NCBI RefSeq assembly: GCF_000283155.1
Contig: NW_004454210.1
Span: 2,704,596 to 2,768,595, forward strand
Source of the DNA: Ceratotherium simum simum
Lineage: Eukaryota > Chordata > Mammalia > Perissodactyla > Rhinocerotidae
Direction: 5' to 3'
Length of the DNA stretch: 64,000 nucleotides
Part shown: positions 53,723-64,000 of the stretch, piece by piece
Numbering within the stretch: position 1 is the first letter of the stretch
How the letters are laid out: every line of letters starts with the position of its first letter
Program-made: the position numbers and the translations under genes
The notes under the pieces: generated by a model
The model's database searches: none
The model's input: only the letters and a program-made list of their open reading frames with translations
Told to the model about the DNA's origin: nothing

Positions 53723-56700
53723 CTGCAATGTCAGAGGGCACAAGATAGTTGTGGAACGCTACTCCCGCTGTGCTTCTGTGGAAGGAGGCCCTGTGGCTAT
53801 AGCCCTTGGAAACCTCAGGTCTGATTGGCCAGATACAGTCCTGCCCCAGCGGAGCCCTGAGTCTGATGGGAGAAACTCTGGCCTTATGGGAGCCTTCATT
53901 CTGATGGGGAGACGATTGCCCAAAGGGAGCCCCTGGGCTGATGGGGCAGATAGAGCCTCTCTCATAGAGGGGGGTCTCCAATCTGATGGAGAGACAGCCT
54001 CCATCCTAGGTGAGGCCTCCAACTTGAGGGGAGAGACACAGTTCCTGCCCTACAGAAAACCTCCAGTCTTATGGGGGAGACAAGCCTGCACCCCACTAAA
54101 GGAGTCCTCAGTCTGATAGTGGAGGCATGTCCTGCCTCCTAAGAGAGTGTCTGGTTTGATGGGGGGAAAAGGCAAATGAGATGTGCAAACTGCACACTTG
54201 ACCCTGGAAGGAGAAAGCAGAAAGGCTTGGAAAGCCTGGAACTGGGTGCAGCAACTCTAGGCAGGCTTCTTGGAAATGGTCAACGTTGAGCACTCATGTA
54301 GGGGGGATACAGTTGGCTGGCTCTCCAGGCTGGGTGGTAATGACTCGGTCTGTCTCTCTGTTCTTGCCTCCACTAGAGTTGAATCTTCAACCCTCAGCTT
54401 CAAGTTGAGCCTCCACTAGACTTGAACTGCCCCATTCCAACCCACTTGTCTCAGTGTCGCACTTCCCAGACTGTTGCTGAGCAATCTCAGGTGGTTTAGA
54501 GATTGACCCAGCTCCAGAGGTAGGCTCTGATTAGGCTAAGCTAATCATAATAATTCCATCAGCCTTGCCCTAGACCTGGGTCAGGCAGCACATGGCTTTC
54601 CTTTAGCTCTAGGGATTGGAACAAGAATGGACATATGATCCAATTGAGGCCAATGAGCGATGAGGGGAGATCTGCAAAGGGCTTCTGGGAAAGTTGAGAG
54701 CCACAGGAACAGATGGGCTTTGCCTCCTCTGGACACGTGTGACTTTGAGGACTAAGTGACACCGACAACAGAGGAGGGTAGGGCTGAGAAAACTGGCAAG
54801 AAGTGCAGCTGGAACAGAGCTGGAGTACTGGATTTTGCCAGCCCCGAAGCCCTCCCCACTTCTGGATCCACTTAGGATTCCCAGCATCTACTTTCTGGGC
54901 TTTCCAGTTCTTGCATCCTATGTAATTATACCTGCTTAAAATCCTTTAGTTACTTCCCTCCTTCCCCATCCAAGGTCTGTCATTGATCTGGGCCCCTGCC
55001 AAATATCTAGCTTGTCAATCTCCAACTCACATCTGACCCCCTCGCTGTACTGAATTTGCACTTCTCAGCATACACTATGCTTCCATGTGCCTCATGCCTC
55101 TCTATACCTGGTCAGCCCTTCCCTACTTCTTCATATGGCCCACTGCTGCCCATCTTTAAAGACTCATCTTAAGCATTACTCCTCTGGCACCCCCCTGAAC
55201 CCGCTCCTCCTCTATGGGAATATAACCCACTTCCCCTACTAGACTCTAAGTTCCTTGAATGAAGGGACCACATCTCATTTGTCTTTGGAGCTTCAGGGTC
55301 TAGCAGGTGCCCAGCAGAGTGAGTGCTCAGGGTCTGTTGGAAGGATGGATCTTTTTAACCAGTGTGTCCCAATATAGGCAGGGCCTGAGTCTCGTTAGAG
55401 ATTCTCCTCATCCAGAAGGAGGCAGTGCACTAGGAGGGGCTCTGTAAATACTTGCTGATTTAAGCTATATTTGCTTTCTAACACAAGACTTTTGACCTAA
55501 AAGAGTGGCTTATAAGGGTGGAATTTCAGTCAGAGGAGGAGGAGAGGCAGGCTCTTTCTGGATGGGACTGCTTCTAGCCACTCTTCTGACTAACTGCACG
55601 GGTGTCCCTGCCTCCTCTATTTATGTGCCTGGACAGCAGCAGATGCCTGGCGCCCCTGCCTGCCCTCTCCCTTACTTGATATTCAGTCAGGTAGTCCTGC
55701 TCCATGAGGGTCAGCTGGTCCTTCAGCCTCTTCAGTTTCCCCATCTCACGAGCAAAGTTCTTCTTGTCCCATTTCCACATAGCATCCTTTAAGAACCTGG
55801 GGCCAAGGTGGGGGTGTGTCATCCCCCCCTGACTGAGCTTCAACCTGGGCTGGGAAGACTGGCTGCTGCTGAGGGCCTGGATGGGGATGGGAGGAGCTGC
55901 CAGAGACAGGGTTCCCACTGCCCAAGGCCCCTCTGGCTAACTGCTTCTTTAGAGGTGAGAGGAAATCACCACCCTCCTGCTGAGTAGCCAGGGTCTCAGG
56001 GCAAGGAAGATGGGCAATGCTGAGTCCACAGGGGCCAGCCCTTGTGGAAAGCCCTGGGAATAATATCCTGGAAGGGGCCTCCTCAGCAGACTTGTCCCCT
56101 AGCCATCTGGCTTCCCAGACCCTCCTTTTAAAGGCTCAGCCTTGGGCGAGGCCCTAGGGGAAGGGCTGGCAGGGAAGGGATGGCAGGCTGTGGGTGGTTC
56201 TCACCCTCACCGGGCACAGATGCGGTGATTCCATATTTTGCAGTAGTCGATGGGCTTGCAGCCCATGGCATCCCGGGCGTGGACATTGGCGCCATTTTCC
56301 ACCAGGACCTTCACACAGCTCAGCAGGCCCTCACGGGCTGCCAGGTGCAGGGGCGTGGAGCCGTTGCATGTCCGACTGCGGAGGGCCCCGGCAAGGGGAA
56401 AAAGGGCAGAAAGGAAGGACAAAGGGCATCTGTCCATCAGATAGGTGGGCAAACCAGCTTCCAGGTCTGCTCTGCCACCAGCCTGCTGGGTGATCCTGGC
56501 ATGTCCCTTCTCCTCTCTGTGCCTCAATTTCCTCGACTGTAGAAGGAGGGCTTGGACTACATGAACAGTAAAAGTCTGATTCTGGTGACATATGACAGTT
56601 AAGAACTGCTAGAAGGAGAGCTGGGTTGGCTAGAGCTCAGAGACCACTAACCTCATCCACTCTTAAATCAGCCAGCCCTCCTGCCCCTTCCCCGTGCCTG

Positions 56701-58719
56701 GCTGTGGCCCACAAGGCCTGCATGACCTGGGCCCTGCCTCCTCCTCAACCTCATCCTCCAGACTTTGCCCCACTCTTTCCCAACGTGTGGCTTTTGCACA
56801 TGATGTTCCCTCTGCCTGGAACTTCTTCCTGGCTCTTTGCATGGCTAGCTCACTCTTTGCAGGTTCAATTTGAATGTCACCTCCATAGGGGTAACTGCCT
56901 CTTCCAAAACATATCCTCTCCCTGCCCCCTTTACTCACCACCCCCTACTCTGTTTCCTTCATAACCACTTACTACGTTCTGTCATTTTGTTCATTTATTA
57001 GTTTGCTAATTTACTGTCTGCTGCACTAGTATATCAGCCTCACGTGGGCAAGGACCATTTCTGTGTGTTCACGGCTATATTCCTCAACTCTGGCAGGATA
57101 CTGAGCACAGTGCATGCTCCATGAATATTTTGAATGGATGCAGCCTCCCAAATGCCATCTATGCACTTTCCATGCATTTTTCGATTATCACAATAGTCTC
57201 ATGTGATTGGCACTGTCATCCTCCCGAATTGCAGTTGAAGACATGGAGGAAATAGTTCCCAAACTTTGCTGCAAATTAGGAACACCTGGGGATCTTTTAG
57301 GCCTTCCAAAGCCCAGGCCACACCCCAGACCAATGACATTACAGCCTTTGATTGGAGCACAGGCATTGGTATTTTCGAAACTCCCCAGGTGATTCCAATG
57401 TACTGACAGGTTTGGGAACCTGAGGCTTAGAGTTGAGCGACTTGCCTGAAATCTCACTGTTCACTAGCAGGTGGCAAAGCTGGGACATCAACTAGGTCTG
57501 TCCTCTCCCAAGGCCCGATCTCTTTACTACACCACGTGGGCTCCCTGACTGCTTTATGTGGGACCCAATCCTTGTCACCCCACAGCCCCTCCCCCTGTGC
57601 TGCATGGATCTGCCTGCCTGGAAAGGGAGTTCCTATCAGCCCAGCCTCCAAGCCACTCTTCAAGTCAGGCTGGACTCACGTGTTAAGGGCCGCCCCTTGC
57701 TTAAGCAGATAGTGAATGCAGGGGAGGGCTGTGGTCTTGTTGTTCCTGTGGATGACGAGGTGCAGGGGTGTCTGGCCATTGTTGGTGGGCAGGTTTACTG
57801 GAAACTTGTACTCCTCTACCAGGACCTGCAGGCATGCCAGCTTGCCGCTCTGGGCTGCAAAGTGGATGGCAGTGAAACCCTGTGGGGGCCAGAGGAGAAC
57901 AGGAAGAGGCTGAGCAAGATTGGGGCCCCAGGATCCACAACCTAACCTACACAGCAATTTCTTGGGGGTACCCTTCCCCTCTTCCCTGTGCCTCAAGAGT
58001 TGCGCACACTCCTTTCCCACTGCAGTATGTGCTCACCCTTTCTCGCTGCCCCCAAAATGGCCCTCCCACAGAAGGTGAATGAGGACGATCTACCCAGAAA
58101 AGGACATCTCCGGATGCTCCATAGTCAGATCTGCGCCAGGGCACCACTATGTGAGGAGCTCTTTGTGAGGTGGAGAGGACTTCAGACAAGGCCTTACCTT
58201 GTCGTCGGCCGGGATTTCCCCACGGTCCCGGTTCAGACAGAACCGCAGCCATTCCAGGTTGCCCAACGCGGCCGCGAACAGCTGGTAGTAGCTCCCGATC
58301 GCCCTCTGGTCCCCCTCATCGACGGGGCTAGAGGCAGTGCGGGGTAGGGGCGAAGTGAGCAAGGAAGCGGCCATCCCGGCTGGGCGGCCTGCGGGGGGCG
58401 CCGCGTGGGCGAGGGCGGCACTCGCGCCCCTAGGCGTTTGTGCAGCCCGGGCAAGGCGGGCTTGGTCGGCGGGCAATGAGAAGGCGACCTTCGTCGAGGG
58501 CCCCGGGCTCCTCTCAGGAGGTAAGCCGGGCCCCAGCCTGCCTCCCCGGGCTCCTCGGGCCGCACAACCGCCCCGGCCCGCTCCAAGTCCTGCCCTCCCG
58601 GGAGGCGCTGAGCGGGTTTCCCGCGCCCCGCAGCAGGGCCACCGAATCCCGGCCCACCTGGGCTGCTTGGACGCCGAGTCACTCCTGGTGACCTTCGAGA
58701 CTTTCTCCGCCAGCTGCAT
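53006..58719 (-). CDS. ANKRD53: ANKRD53, ankyrin repeat domain protein 53 (5 coding exons)
   Basis: Ankyrin-repeat protein reported to bind PSRC1/DDA3 and to act at the mitotic spindle. Exons on the minus strand: 58719-58198, 57879-57680, 56375-56211, 55796-55676, 53722-53006. They total 1725 nt, giving 574 residues plus TAA, with matching phases. The ankyrin block starts near SYYQLFAAALGNLEWL in exon 1, then FTAIHFAAQSGKLACLQVLV (exon 2), GQTPLHLVIH (exon 2) and GSTPLHLAAREGLLSCVKVL (exon 3). Exon 4 is lysine-rich and probably helical. Exon 5 is a 238-residue tail ending TLSFPQTPP. The start is the first ATG after an in-frame TAA, but 58334-58657 reads as Gly/Pro/Arg-rich sequence that may be intron (see findings). 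The rest of the model is firm. The 3' end faces TEX261. Confidence 0.9.
53780..54170. repeat. Diverged minisatellite in the last ANKRD53 intron
   Basis: About nine units of 37-45 bp, each built around (A/G)GTCTGATGGGGGAGA. The anchor motif starts near 53820, 53862, 53900, 53937, 53982, 54021, 54066, 54111 and 54153. It begins about 60 bp upstream of the last exon. Confidence 0.72.
54960..55330 (+). mobile_element. L2 LINE 3' end in ANKRD53 intron 4
   Basis: ACTAGACTCTAAGTTCCTTG, GGACCACATCTCATTTGTC and CAGAGTGAGTGCTCAG match an L2 end on the strand opposite to ANKRD53. Confidence 0.6.
55676..55796 (-). CDS. ANKRD53: ANKRD53 coding exon 4
   Basis: FLKDAMWKWDKKNFAREMG to MEQDYLTEYQ, 40 whole codons after one split base. 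Charged and probably alpha-helical. Acceptor CCCCAG at 55797, donor GTAAGG at 55675. Confidence 0.93.
56211..56375 (-). CDS. ANKRD53: ANKRD53 coding exon 3, ankyrin repeat
   Basis: RTCNGSTPLHLAAREGLL to KIWNHRICA with split codons at both ends. Acceptor CCGCAG at 56376, donor GTGAGG at 56210. Confidence 0.94.
56660..57140 (+). mobile_element. L2 LINE 3' region in ANKRD53 intron 2
   Basis: CTTTTGCACATGATGTTCCC, TGCCTGGAACTTCTTCCTGG and GCAAGGACCATTTCTGTGTG, ending TGAATATTTTGAATGGATG, match L2. Confidence 0.68.
57255..57412. mobile_element. MER5-like hAT element
   Basis: TTCCCAAACTTTGCTGCAAA, AACACCTGGGGATCTTTTA and CCCCAGGTGATTCCAATGT match the internal pattern of MER5-group repeats. It is inserted in MIR-like sequence within ANKRD53 intron 2. 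Confidence 0.6.
57680..57879 (-). CDS. ANKRD53: ANKRD53 coding exon 2, ankyrin repeats
   Basis: GFTAIHFAAQSGKLACLQ to LLKQGAALN, plus two bases. Acceptor CCACAG at 57880, donor GTGAGT at 57679. Holds two TALH/TPLH-type ankyrin repeats. Confidence 0.94.
58198..58719 (-). CDS. ANKRD53: ANKRD53 coding exon 1 (5' part uncertain)
   Basis: ATG at 58719-58717 begins MQLAEKVSKVTRSDSASKQP. The exon ends NRDRGEIPADDK at donor GTAAGG (58197). The part from SYYQLF onward is typical of the family. The middle may be spliced out. Confidence 0.65.
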
Positions 58720-58990
58720 GGAGACCCCGTGTTGTTAGCGGCGCTGCCCTCCCCGCCCGCCGAGAGGCACCGCCGCGCCCGCAGTGTCCCGCAGCTGCCC
58801 GCCCGCCGAGGCTCGACCGCGCTCCGAGCGCAGACCGCCAGGGTCCGGCCGCCTCCCTCGCTCAGGGGCAGAGCCGGGCGCCTCCAACGGCCCCTGCCGC
58901 TGCCCACACCGCCACCCCAACCGCCCAGGCCCTCTCGTCCTGGAAACTCCGCTTCAAACACACGCAACAAGACGAAAGACACCTAGCTTT
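58230..58990. promoter_or_regulatory. CpG island at ANKRD53 5' end
   Basis: Very CG-rich DNA covering exon 1 and about 270 bp upstream, ending sharply at an A-tract near 59027. Overlapping open frames in this island are composition artefacts. Confidence 0.65.
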
Positions 58991-59335
58991 TGTTTCTGAT
59001 TATAAAATTTATAAGTGCTGATTGTAAAAAAAAAAAAAAACAAAGGACAACGAGGAAATTAAAAATCACAATCCCATCATCCAGAGAAATCAAGGTCTAT
59101 TACGATACACATATCGTATATACATTTTGGACCTCTTTTCGTTTAGCGTTGTATTATGAGCCAGCTTCCACTGGCATCCGCAAGAACTGAAGGTACATTA
59201 TGACGCAACCGAAGCCCAGCATCTAATGGATGCGCTGTCACTTCACATGCGGCGCAGAAAACAGAATGGCTGGTTGTTTTCTTGGGATGGATTCTGGAAG
59301 TAGAATTACTAGGTGAAAGAGAATGAACTTTTTTT

Positions 59336-59576
59336 GTGTGTGGGGAAAATTGGTCCTGAGCTAACATCTGTTGCCAATCCTCCCCTTTTTGCTGAGGAAG
59401 ATTAGCCCTGGGCTAACATCCCTGCCCACTTTCTCTGTTTTTGTATATGGGACGCGGGCACAGCATGGCCGGATAAGCAGTGCGTATGTCGGCGCCTTGG
59501 GATCCGCACCCTCGAACTCTGGGCCACCAAAGCAGAGCGCACAAACTCAACCACTACGCCACCGGGCCGGCCCCGG
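59336..59576 (-). mobile_element. ERE SINE
   Basis: Antisense copy ending GGGCCGGCCCC. Imperfect flanking repeats GAATGAACTTTTTT and GAGTGAACATTTTT. It interrupts an old antisense L1. Confidence 0.88.
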
Positions 59577-59757
59577 GAGTGAACATTTTTAAGCTTAAGA
59601 TATGTATTTCCAAACGGCCCTCCAGCAAGGTTTTATACCACTTACACTTCCTCCTGCAGCGATGCAGGTACTGCGCGTCAGCCGTGTGACTTGGGGCACG
59701 TTACTTGACCTGTGTCTTAGTTTCTGCATCTGCAAAATGGGGATTATGGTACTTCTG

Positions 59758-60297
59758 TCAACCTAAATAAGTAAACTGAGGCAAGCTCCAGAAAAAGGAA
59801 TGAATTTATTCAGGAATAGCAGAGGAATTGAAAATCGGGGCAAGCAAACTACGGTGAACCATAGGCAAGTCTGAACAAAGGGAAGGTCAGCTTTTCTTAG
59901 GTTTCAGATGGAAACTGGGGCGGGAAGTTTCGAATAAAAGTTCACTGGAGAAGAACCAGAGTTCGAGGTTGTGGTGGTTTCTTACTGGCAGCAAACGGCG
60001 GTTCGTGAGTGTTGCTAGGACAGAGAGGGCTCTTCCTTTTCTTAAAAGCAGGAGATGAAATTCCCATGTGAAAAAGGTCCTCCCTTGCACCAGAAGAAAA
60101 GTGACATTCCCATCATCACGGATAAGAAGTTGAGACACAGAGAATTTTATACTAACAATTCTATACAAACAGACCCTGTTGTCTTCCTTCTTCCCGCTGG
60201 TTCTGCAGGCAGCAACGAGCGGTACATGCGTGAGAGCGCCCCCTTCAGGGCTTCCTGACTCCATTTTAAATGAAGTTTTCCTTTATTTTCACGTTTC
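59758..60297 (-). mobile_element. LTR-like segment, antisense
   Basis: Read on the minus strand it runs about 540 bp to an AATAAATTC signal near 59800 and ends TTGACA at 59758. The segment interrupts an antisense L1. No internal viral genes adjoin it. The 5' boundary is uncertain. Confidence 0.4.
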
Positions 60298-60669
60298 CCA
60301 AGGAGGGAAGGAATGCGAGCGGTGGGACCGAGGCTAGCTGAATAAATGCTATCTACGAATTTGCTATTATTAAAAAAGGAACTATTCAAACCCTCACCAG
60401 CACTGGATATTATGATTTTAATAAACATTTGCTAATTCGGTAGTGGAAATGGTATTCTAGTTTGACTCTTTGATTACTAGCAAGAGTTAATTATCAGTGT
60501 TTTTCTCTTCTGGGAATTATCTGTTTATTCATTGTTCTTTGAGGGTCTTAATATGTTTCTTATTCATTTGTAAAACTTATTAGCATAGTAACCCTTTCTA
60601 TATATTTGTTGTCAATATTTTCCTCAGTTTGCCTTTTAACTTTTTGCAGTATACAGTAGCCAAGCAGTG

Positions 60670-63600
60670 GATGTTGCTTGAATCAGTGTTGAGTGTTGCT
60701 GAACCATCCACATTCTCACGCCTTCTCAGGGGGAACAACCCCAAACTTCTCAGAGGGCTTCTGAGGCCCCAGGGTCAACTGTAGGCATACCTGACCGCAC
60801 CACATACTTCTAACCACCTTCTCCTCCCTGTGCCCCAACATCCCAGGTATTTCCCCTGGGAAAATCTAAGAAGGAGGGGGGAAGTCTTTTAAGACCACAG
60901 TGACCTGCAGGGAGGGACAAAAATTCAGATTCTCCACCCAGAAGCACCTCTACCCCTTTCCACAAAAACCTCCTCTGGCAGCCCACTTGCCTCCCACCCC
61001 CAGTGGAAGTCAGCACCCCTCCCAAGCAGCTTAAAAACCAGCCAATCCTACGGGATCTCTGCCCCAGGTGGGGCCTTAGCAACTGGCTTCAAATTAAGAT
61101 AAAGTGACAATGCTTTGCAAGGACAAAGTTTGAGGATTTCCTGGCAGCTGCAGGATTCTGGGGGCTGTTGCTTCTGGGGTATTAGGATCCTAATGATAAC
61201 AAGACCCTATGTGTGTTTGGGGTTGGAGAGTGTGTCTCAGGACCTCTTCAAGTTCACTCTCATTATCTTCACCTGGGGTGTCTTGGGGTCTCTATAGCAG
61301 TAGTTACAACTCTGGCTGTACTATATTAGAATCACTTGTGGGGAAAATACCAATGCAGGGGACTTATGCCTATGGAGTCAGATTAACTGATCGGGTTTGG
61401 AGCCTGGGCATTGGTATTTTGTAAAGTTCTCTGGGTGATTCTCATGTGCAGCCATTCTTGCCTCAGTCCTCTTCCTGGGGAGGCAAGAGGCTGCAGGTGA
61501 TCCTGAGAAAGGAAAGTCACTAGAGTGAGGCAGGATATAGGATCAGAGCAGAGTCTTTGGGAAGAGAGGATGCCGTTCCCTAAAGACCCCTTGGCTGGAG
61601 CCAGAGCCGCGAAGTTGGGCAGACAGACAGTGCCTGGTGGAACAACAGAAGCCAGACCACGGGGAGGGCAGACCGCAGAAAATGCCCAGAGAAACAGTTA
61701 ATTTCCTCTCTGGAAGTGGATGGTAAGGATATGGCTCCTGAGAAACTGGTCTCTACTGCCCCCTAGCAAGGGAGATGGAAGGCTGAGGGAGGAGGCACAC
61801 CCAGAGAGCAGTGGAGGCGGTGCCTCAGAGCCGGTCTCCACACTCCAGCTCCTCTTCCCTGTTCTCTGACCACCTCAAGATCCTTTGGAAGTTAAACTCT
61901 TTTGGATTGAGTTCCTGTCACTTTCAACTGAAGCCTGACTAGTAAAAAGCTCCTGAGGTTAAATCTTCTGTAGGAACAAATAATTGGGATTAGTGGGGTG
62001 GTCCCTGAAAGGAACTGTGTGGTCCAGAGCACTGTGAAACCGCAGGGGACACTGGAACCTCTTCCTGAGCTGTCTTCCCAGGGGTGGATGTGCACCCCAG
62101 GGAAATGGCCAAGTAAGTGAAACTGAAGAATTATGCTTTGAGTGCTGGAACCAGTTTGTTTGAGCAGGAGCACATCCTCACCTGGACTAGAATCAGGGGA
62201 GGCTGACACTTTCTCTGTGATCTGGCAGGGCCTAGCATGTCTCCTGAGGATGGTAGCAGGACAGGGGATCTTGGCTGCAAGCAGTCGAAGTCCTTGAGTG
62301 GCAGGTCTGGGTTCTGGCTTTGGTAGTAATGGGGTTGAAAACAGGACTGACCGACTTTTAGGTCAGCACCCTGGGGTATCCATTTGTAGTTGTGGGGGGA
62401 GGAATAATGCTACCTTGATGGGGTAGACACTCCCATCTGGGGGAGAAAAGAAGCTTGAAAGACAGGTCCTAATAGGTGGGAGAGAGAATGCCTGCCTCTT
62501 GAGACCAGATTTGGAGAAAGACAGGTCTCCAGGTTCCACCACATTGTGGGGGTGCAGATGGAGTCTCAAGACAGGAACCCCAGAGAACAAGTCATATCTC
62601 TTACACCAGATTTCCAAGTCGTGTGCCCATTTCCTTCTCTTCTTCCCAGGACTCCCAGTGAGTGTGCCAAATCTGAATGTGTCCTTTTCTTCAGCCTCAG
62701 AGCAATTCCAAGGGATCAGCAGAACCCTAGCTAGGCTGGCGTCTTCTCCCTTTCACCGAATGTCTCACAGATTGGCAATTATTGTGAGGCTCCTAGTTCC
62801 AACGAGATTATTTAATCAGACTAGCATCTGAATATCATGCTTAATTCAGATGATCCCAGAAGGGATCTAAAATGAAATTCCAATGTCTCTTGGATTGCTG
62901 AGACCTAGAATAAGTTTGTCTCAAATGCCTGTGCCCAACTTCCACTTCTGGAACAGTGGCATGAGGAGCTCTATGGACTTGATCCCCAGGAAACAAACGT
63001 AACTAGTAAAAATTATTTTACAAACCAACAGTTAAAGTCTCTGGAAATTGTCCTGAGAGCATACAGCAAGTGAAGAAACATTTATTCAAGACCATCTTCA
63101 GAATCTCAGTAAGAAGAGCAAAAGCCTGTGGCACCTAAGCCACAACCTGCTCTCTCCTCCCCTCTCCCCATCTCAGAGCAATGACTGAAGTTCTGATCCA
63201 GGTGGGTGTGGCTAATAAAATAGGCTCCCTTTCCCCTTAGCTCCTGGTGAAGAGATCTAGTATCTCATTGGGAGGAGCAGGCTGCCAGCATTTCTCATCA
63301 TCGCTTCCCCGCTCAGCTCCAAGTTGTAGAGGCTGAATTCCTGGTGAGTGCAGCCAAGAGTTTGGGGGCTCCCTTCTTCCATCCAGCCCCCACTCACAGG
63401 GCAGAAGCATGACAGGCTGAAAATATTGGGGCTCTGATCATCCTTGTCCCAACTTACCTGCTCATGGCACAGAGGTTCCATGTTGGGGAAGGCAAACTGA
63501 GTGGACCAGAGGCTGCCGCCCCTGCCCCAGATCCTGCTCATAAAGCAGGATGTCACTCTCAGAGTTGTGAGCCACTGTCCCTGCCCTTAGCTCCACAACA

Positions 63601-64000
63601 GATACTCAGAGCTTACGCCCAGTCAATCCATAAGAACTGAGAGCTCCAAGGCTCTCACAAAAGGAACTGACTTTATTTGAGACAAAATGTGGGGACATTC
63701 AAACTTAAGAGTGCTCTGAAAACCATGGCAATTTTGGTGGTAAGCAATTAAAAACAACAAGCCAAACTGTAGGGCAGCCAGTTTACCAGAGAGAACCAAG
63801 GAAAAAGAGCTTAGAAGAGCCCTCTTAGGGTCAGAACAAACCTCAAAGACTGGCTTCAAAACTACCTCCACAAGGGATCCAAATTTAATTGAATCAGACT
63901 CTGGAGCAATTTATGCCCTAGGACATTGTTGAAAATAGAGCAATAAGCTGGCAATTAGTAGAGCCTAAAAATTGAGTATAATACCAGCAGAGGCAGACAG
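60670..64000. other. Gene-free right end
   Basis: Apart from the MER5-like element near 61300-61450 I recognise no gene. The last 350 bp (AACTGACTTTATTTGAGAC onward) may be part of another antisense LTR-type repeat. The neighbour expected beyond, ATP6V1B1, is not visible here. Confidence 0.55.
61300..61450. mobile_element. MER5-like hAT element
   Basis: CAGTAGTTACAACTCTGGCT, ATTAGAATCACTTGTGGGG and CTCTGGGTGATTCTCATGTG follow the MER5-group pattern. Confidence 0.5.

Larger units (their letters stand above)
59030..60665 (-). mobile_element. Ancient L1 fragments, antisense, interrupted by younger insertions
   Basis: Blocks GGAAGTAGAATTACTAGGTG, CAAACGGCCCTCCAGCAAGG and TGGGAATTATCTGTTTATTC follow the order of an antisense L1M. 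They are separated by the ERE at 59336-59576 and a MIR/LTR-like block at about 59670-60297. Confidence 0.55.

Noticed and set aside
53478..54116. 212-codon plus-strand frame
   Set aside because: It is antisense to ANKRD53 exon 5 and runs on through the minisatellite. The conserved protein is on the other strand.
53780..54170. CRISPR-like spaced repeats
   Set aside because: The units are tandem and diverged with no unique spacers, and the host is a mammal. This is a minisatellite.

Overview
This is mammalian nuclear DNA, most likely from a horse or another odd-toed ungulate (Perissodactyla). The main evidence is nine copies of the ERE family, the tRNA-derived SINE typical of equids and their relatives, recognisable by the GGGGCCGGCCC head and the CACATACAGCAACT or GATGTTAGCTCAGGGC tails. 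Older LINE (L1, L2), MIR, hAT and LTR debris makes up much of the rest. There are two short runs of N (10365-10479 and 44043-44261). I see no prokaryotic, plasmid or phage features.

Four protein-coding genes were rebuilt exon by exon from splice signals, reading phase and family recognition. (1) The last two coding exons of PAIP2B (+, 973-2163), with a long 3' untranslated region to about 7.6 kb. (2) Complete NAGK (-, ATG at 20575, stop at 11563): ten coding exons summing to 1035 nt, 344 residues. (3) Complete TEX261 (+, 44288-49637): six exons summing to 591 nt, 196 residues. (4) ANKRD53 (-, 58719 to 53006): five coding exons, 574 residues in the simplest model, with some doubt about the GC-rich first exon. 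These four genes are neighbours in the chromosome segment that corresponds to human 2p13.3.

Layout: PAIP2B tail (0-7.8 kb); short spacer with three ERE copies (7.8-11.4 kb); NAGK with a CpG-island promoter (11.4-21.1 kb); a 23 kb gene-free interval rich in repeats, holding a nested L1/LTR/SINE stack (27.3-28.7 kb) and a direct duplication of about 600 bp (29.5 and 34.8 kb); the TEX261 CpG island with an assembly gap, then TEX261 (44.0-50.1 kb); a convergent TEX261/ANKRD53 spacer with an L2 (50.1-53.0 kb); ANKRD53 and its CpG island (53.0-59.0 kb); then gene-free repeat-rich DNA to the right edge.

The genes do not form a functional pathway; they are linked by position only. PAIP2B restrains translation through poly(A)-binding protein, NAGK salvages N-acetylglucosamine, TEX261 is an early secretory membrane protein of the Svp26 type, and ANKRD53 is an ankyrin-repeat protein tied to the mitotic spindle. 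I found no previously undescribed biological system. The observations most worth checking are the mosaic duplication, the E-box resembling a CLEAR element in the NAGK promoter, the diverged minisatellite in the last ANKRD53 intron, the direct PAIP2B-NAGK adjacency, and the possible in-frame intron in ANKRD53 exon 1.
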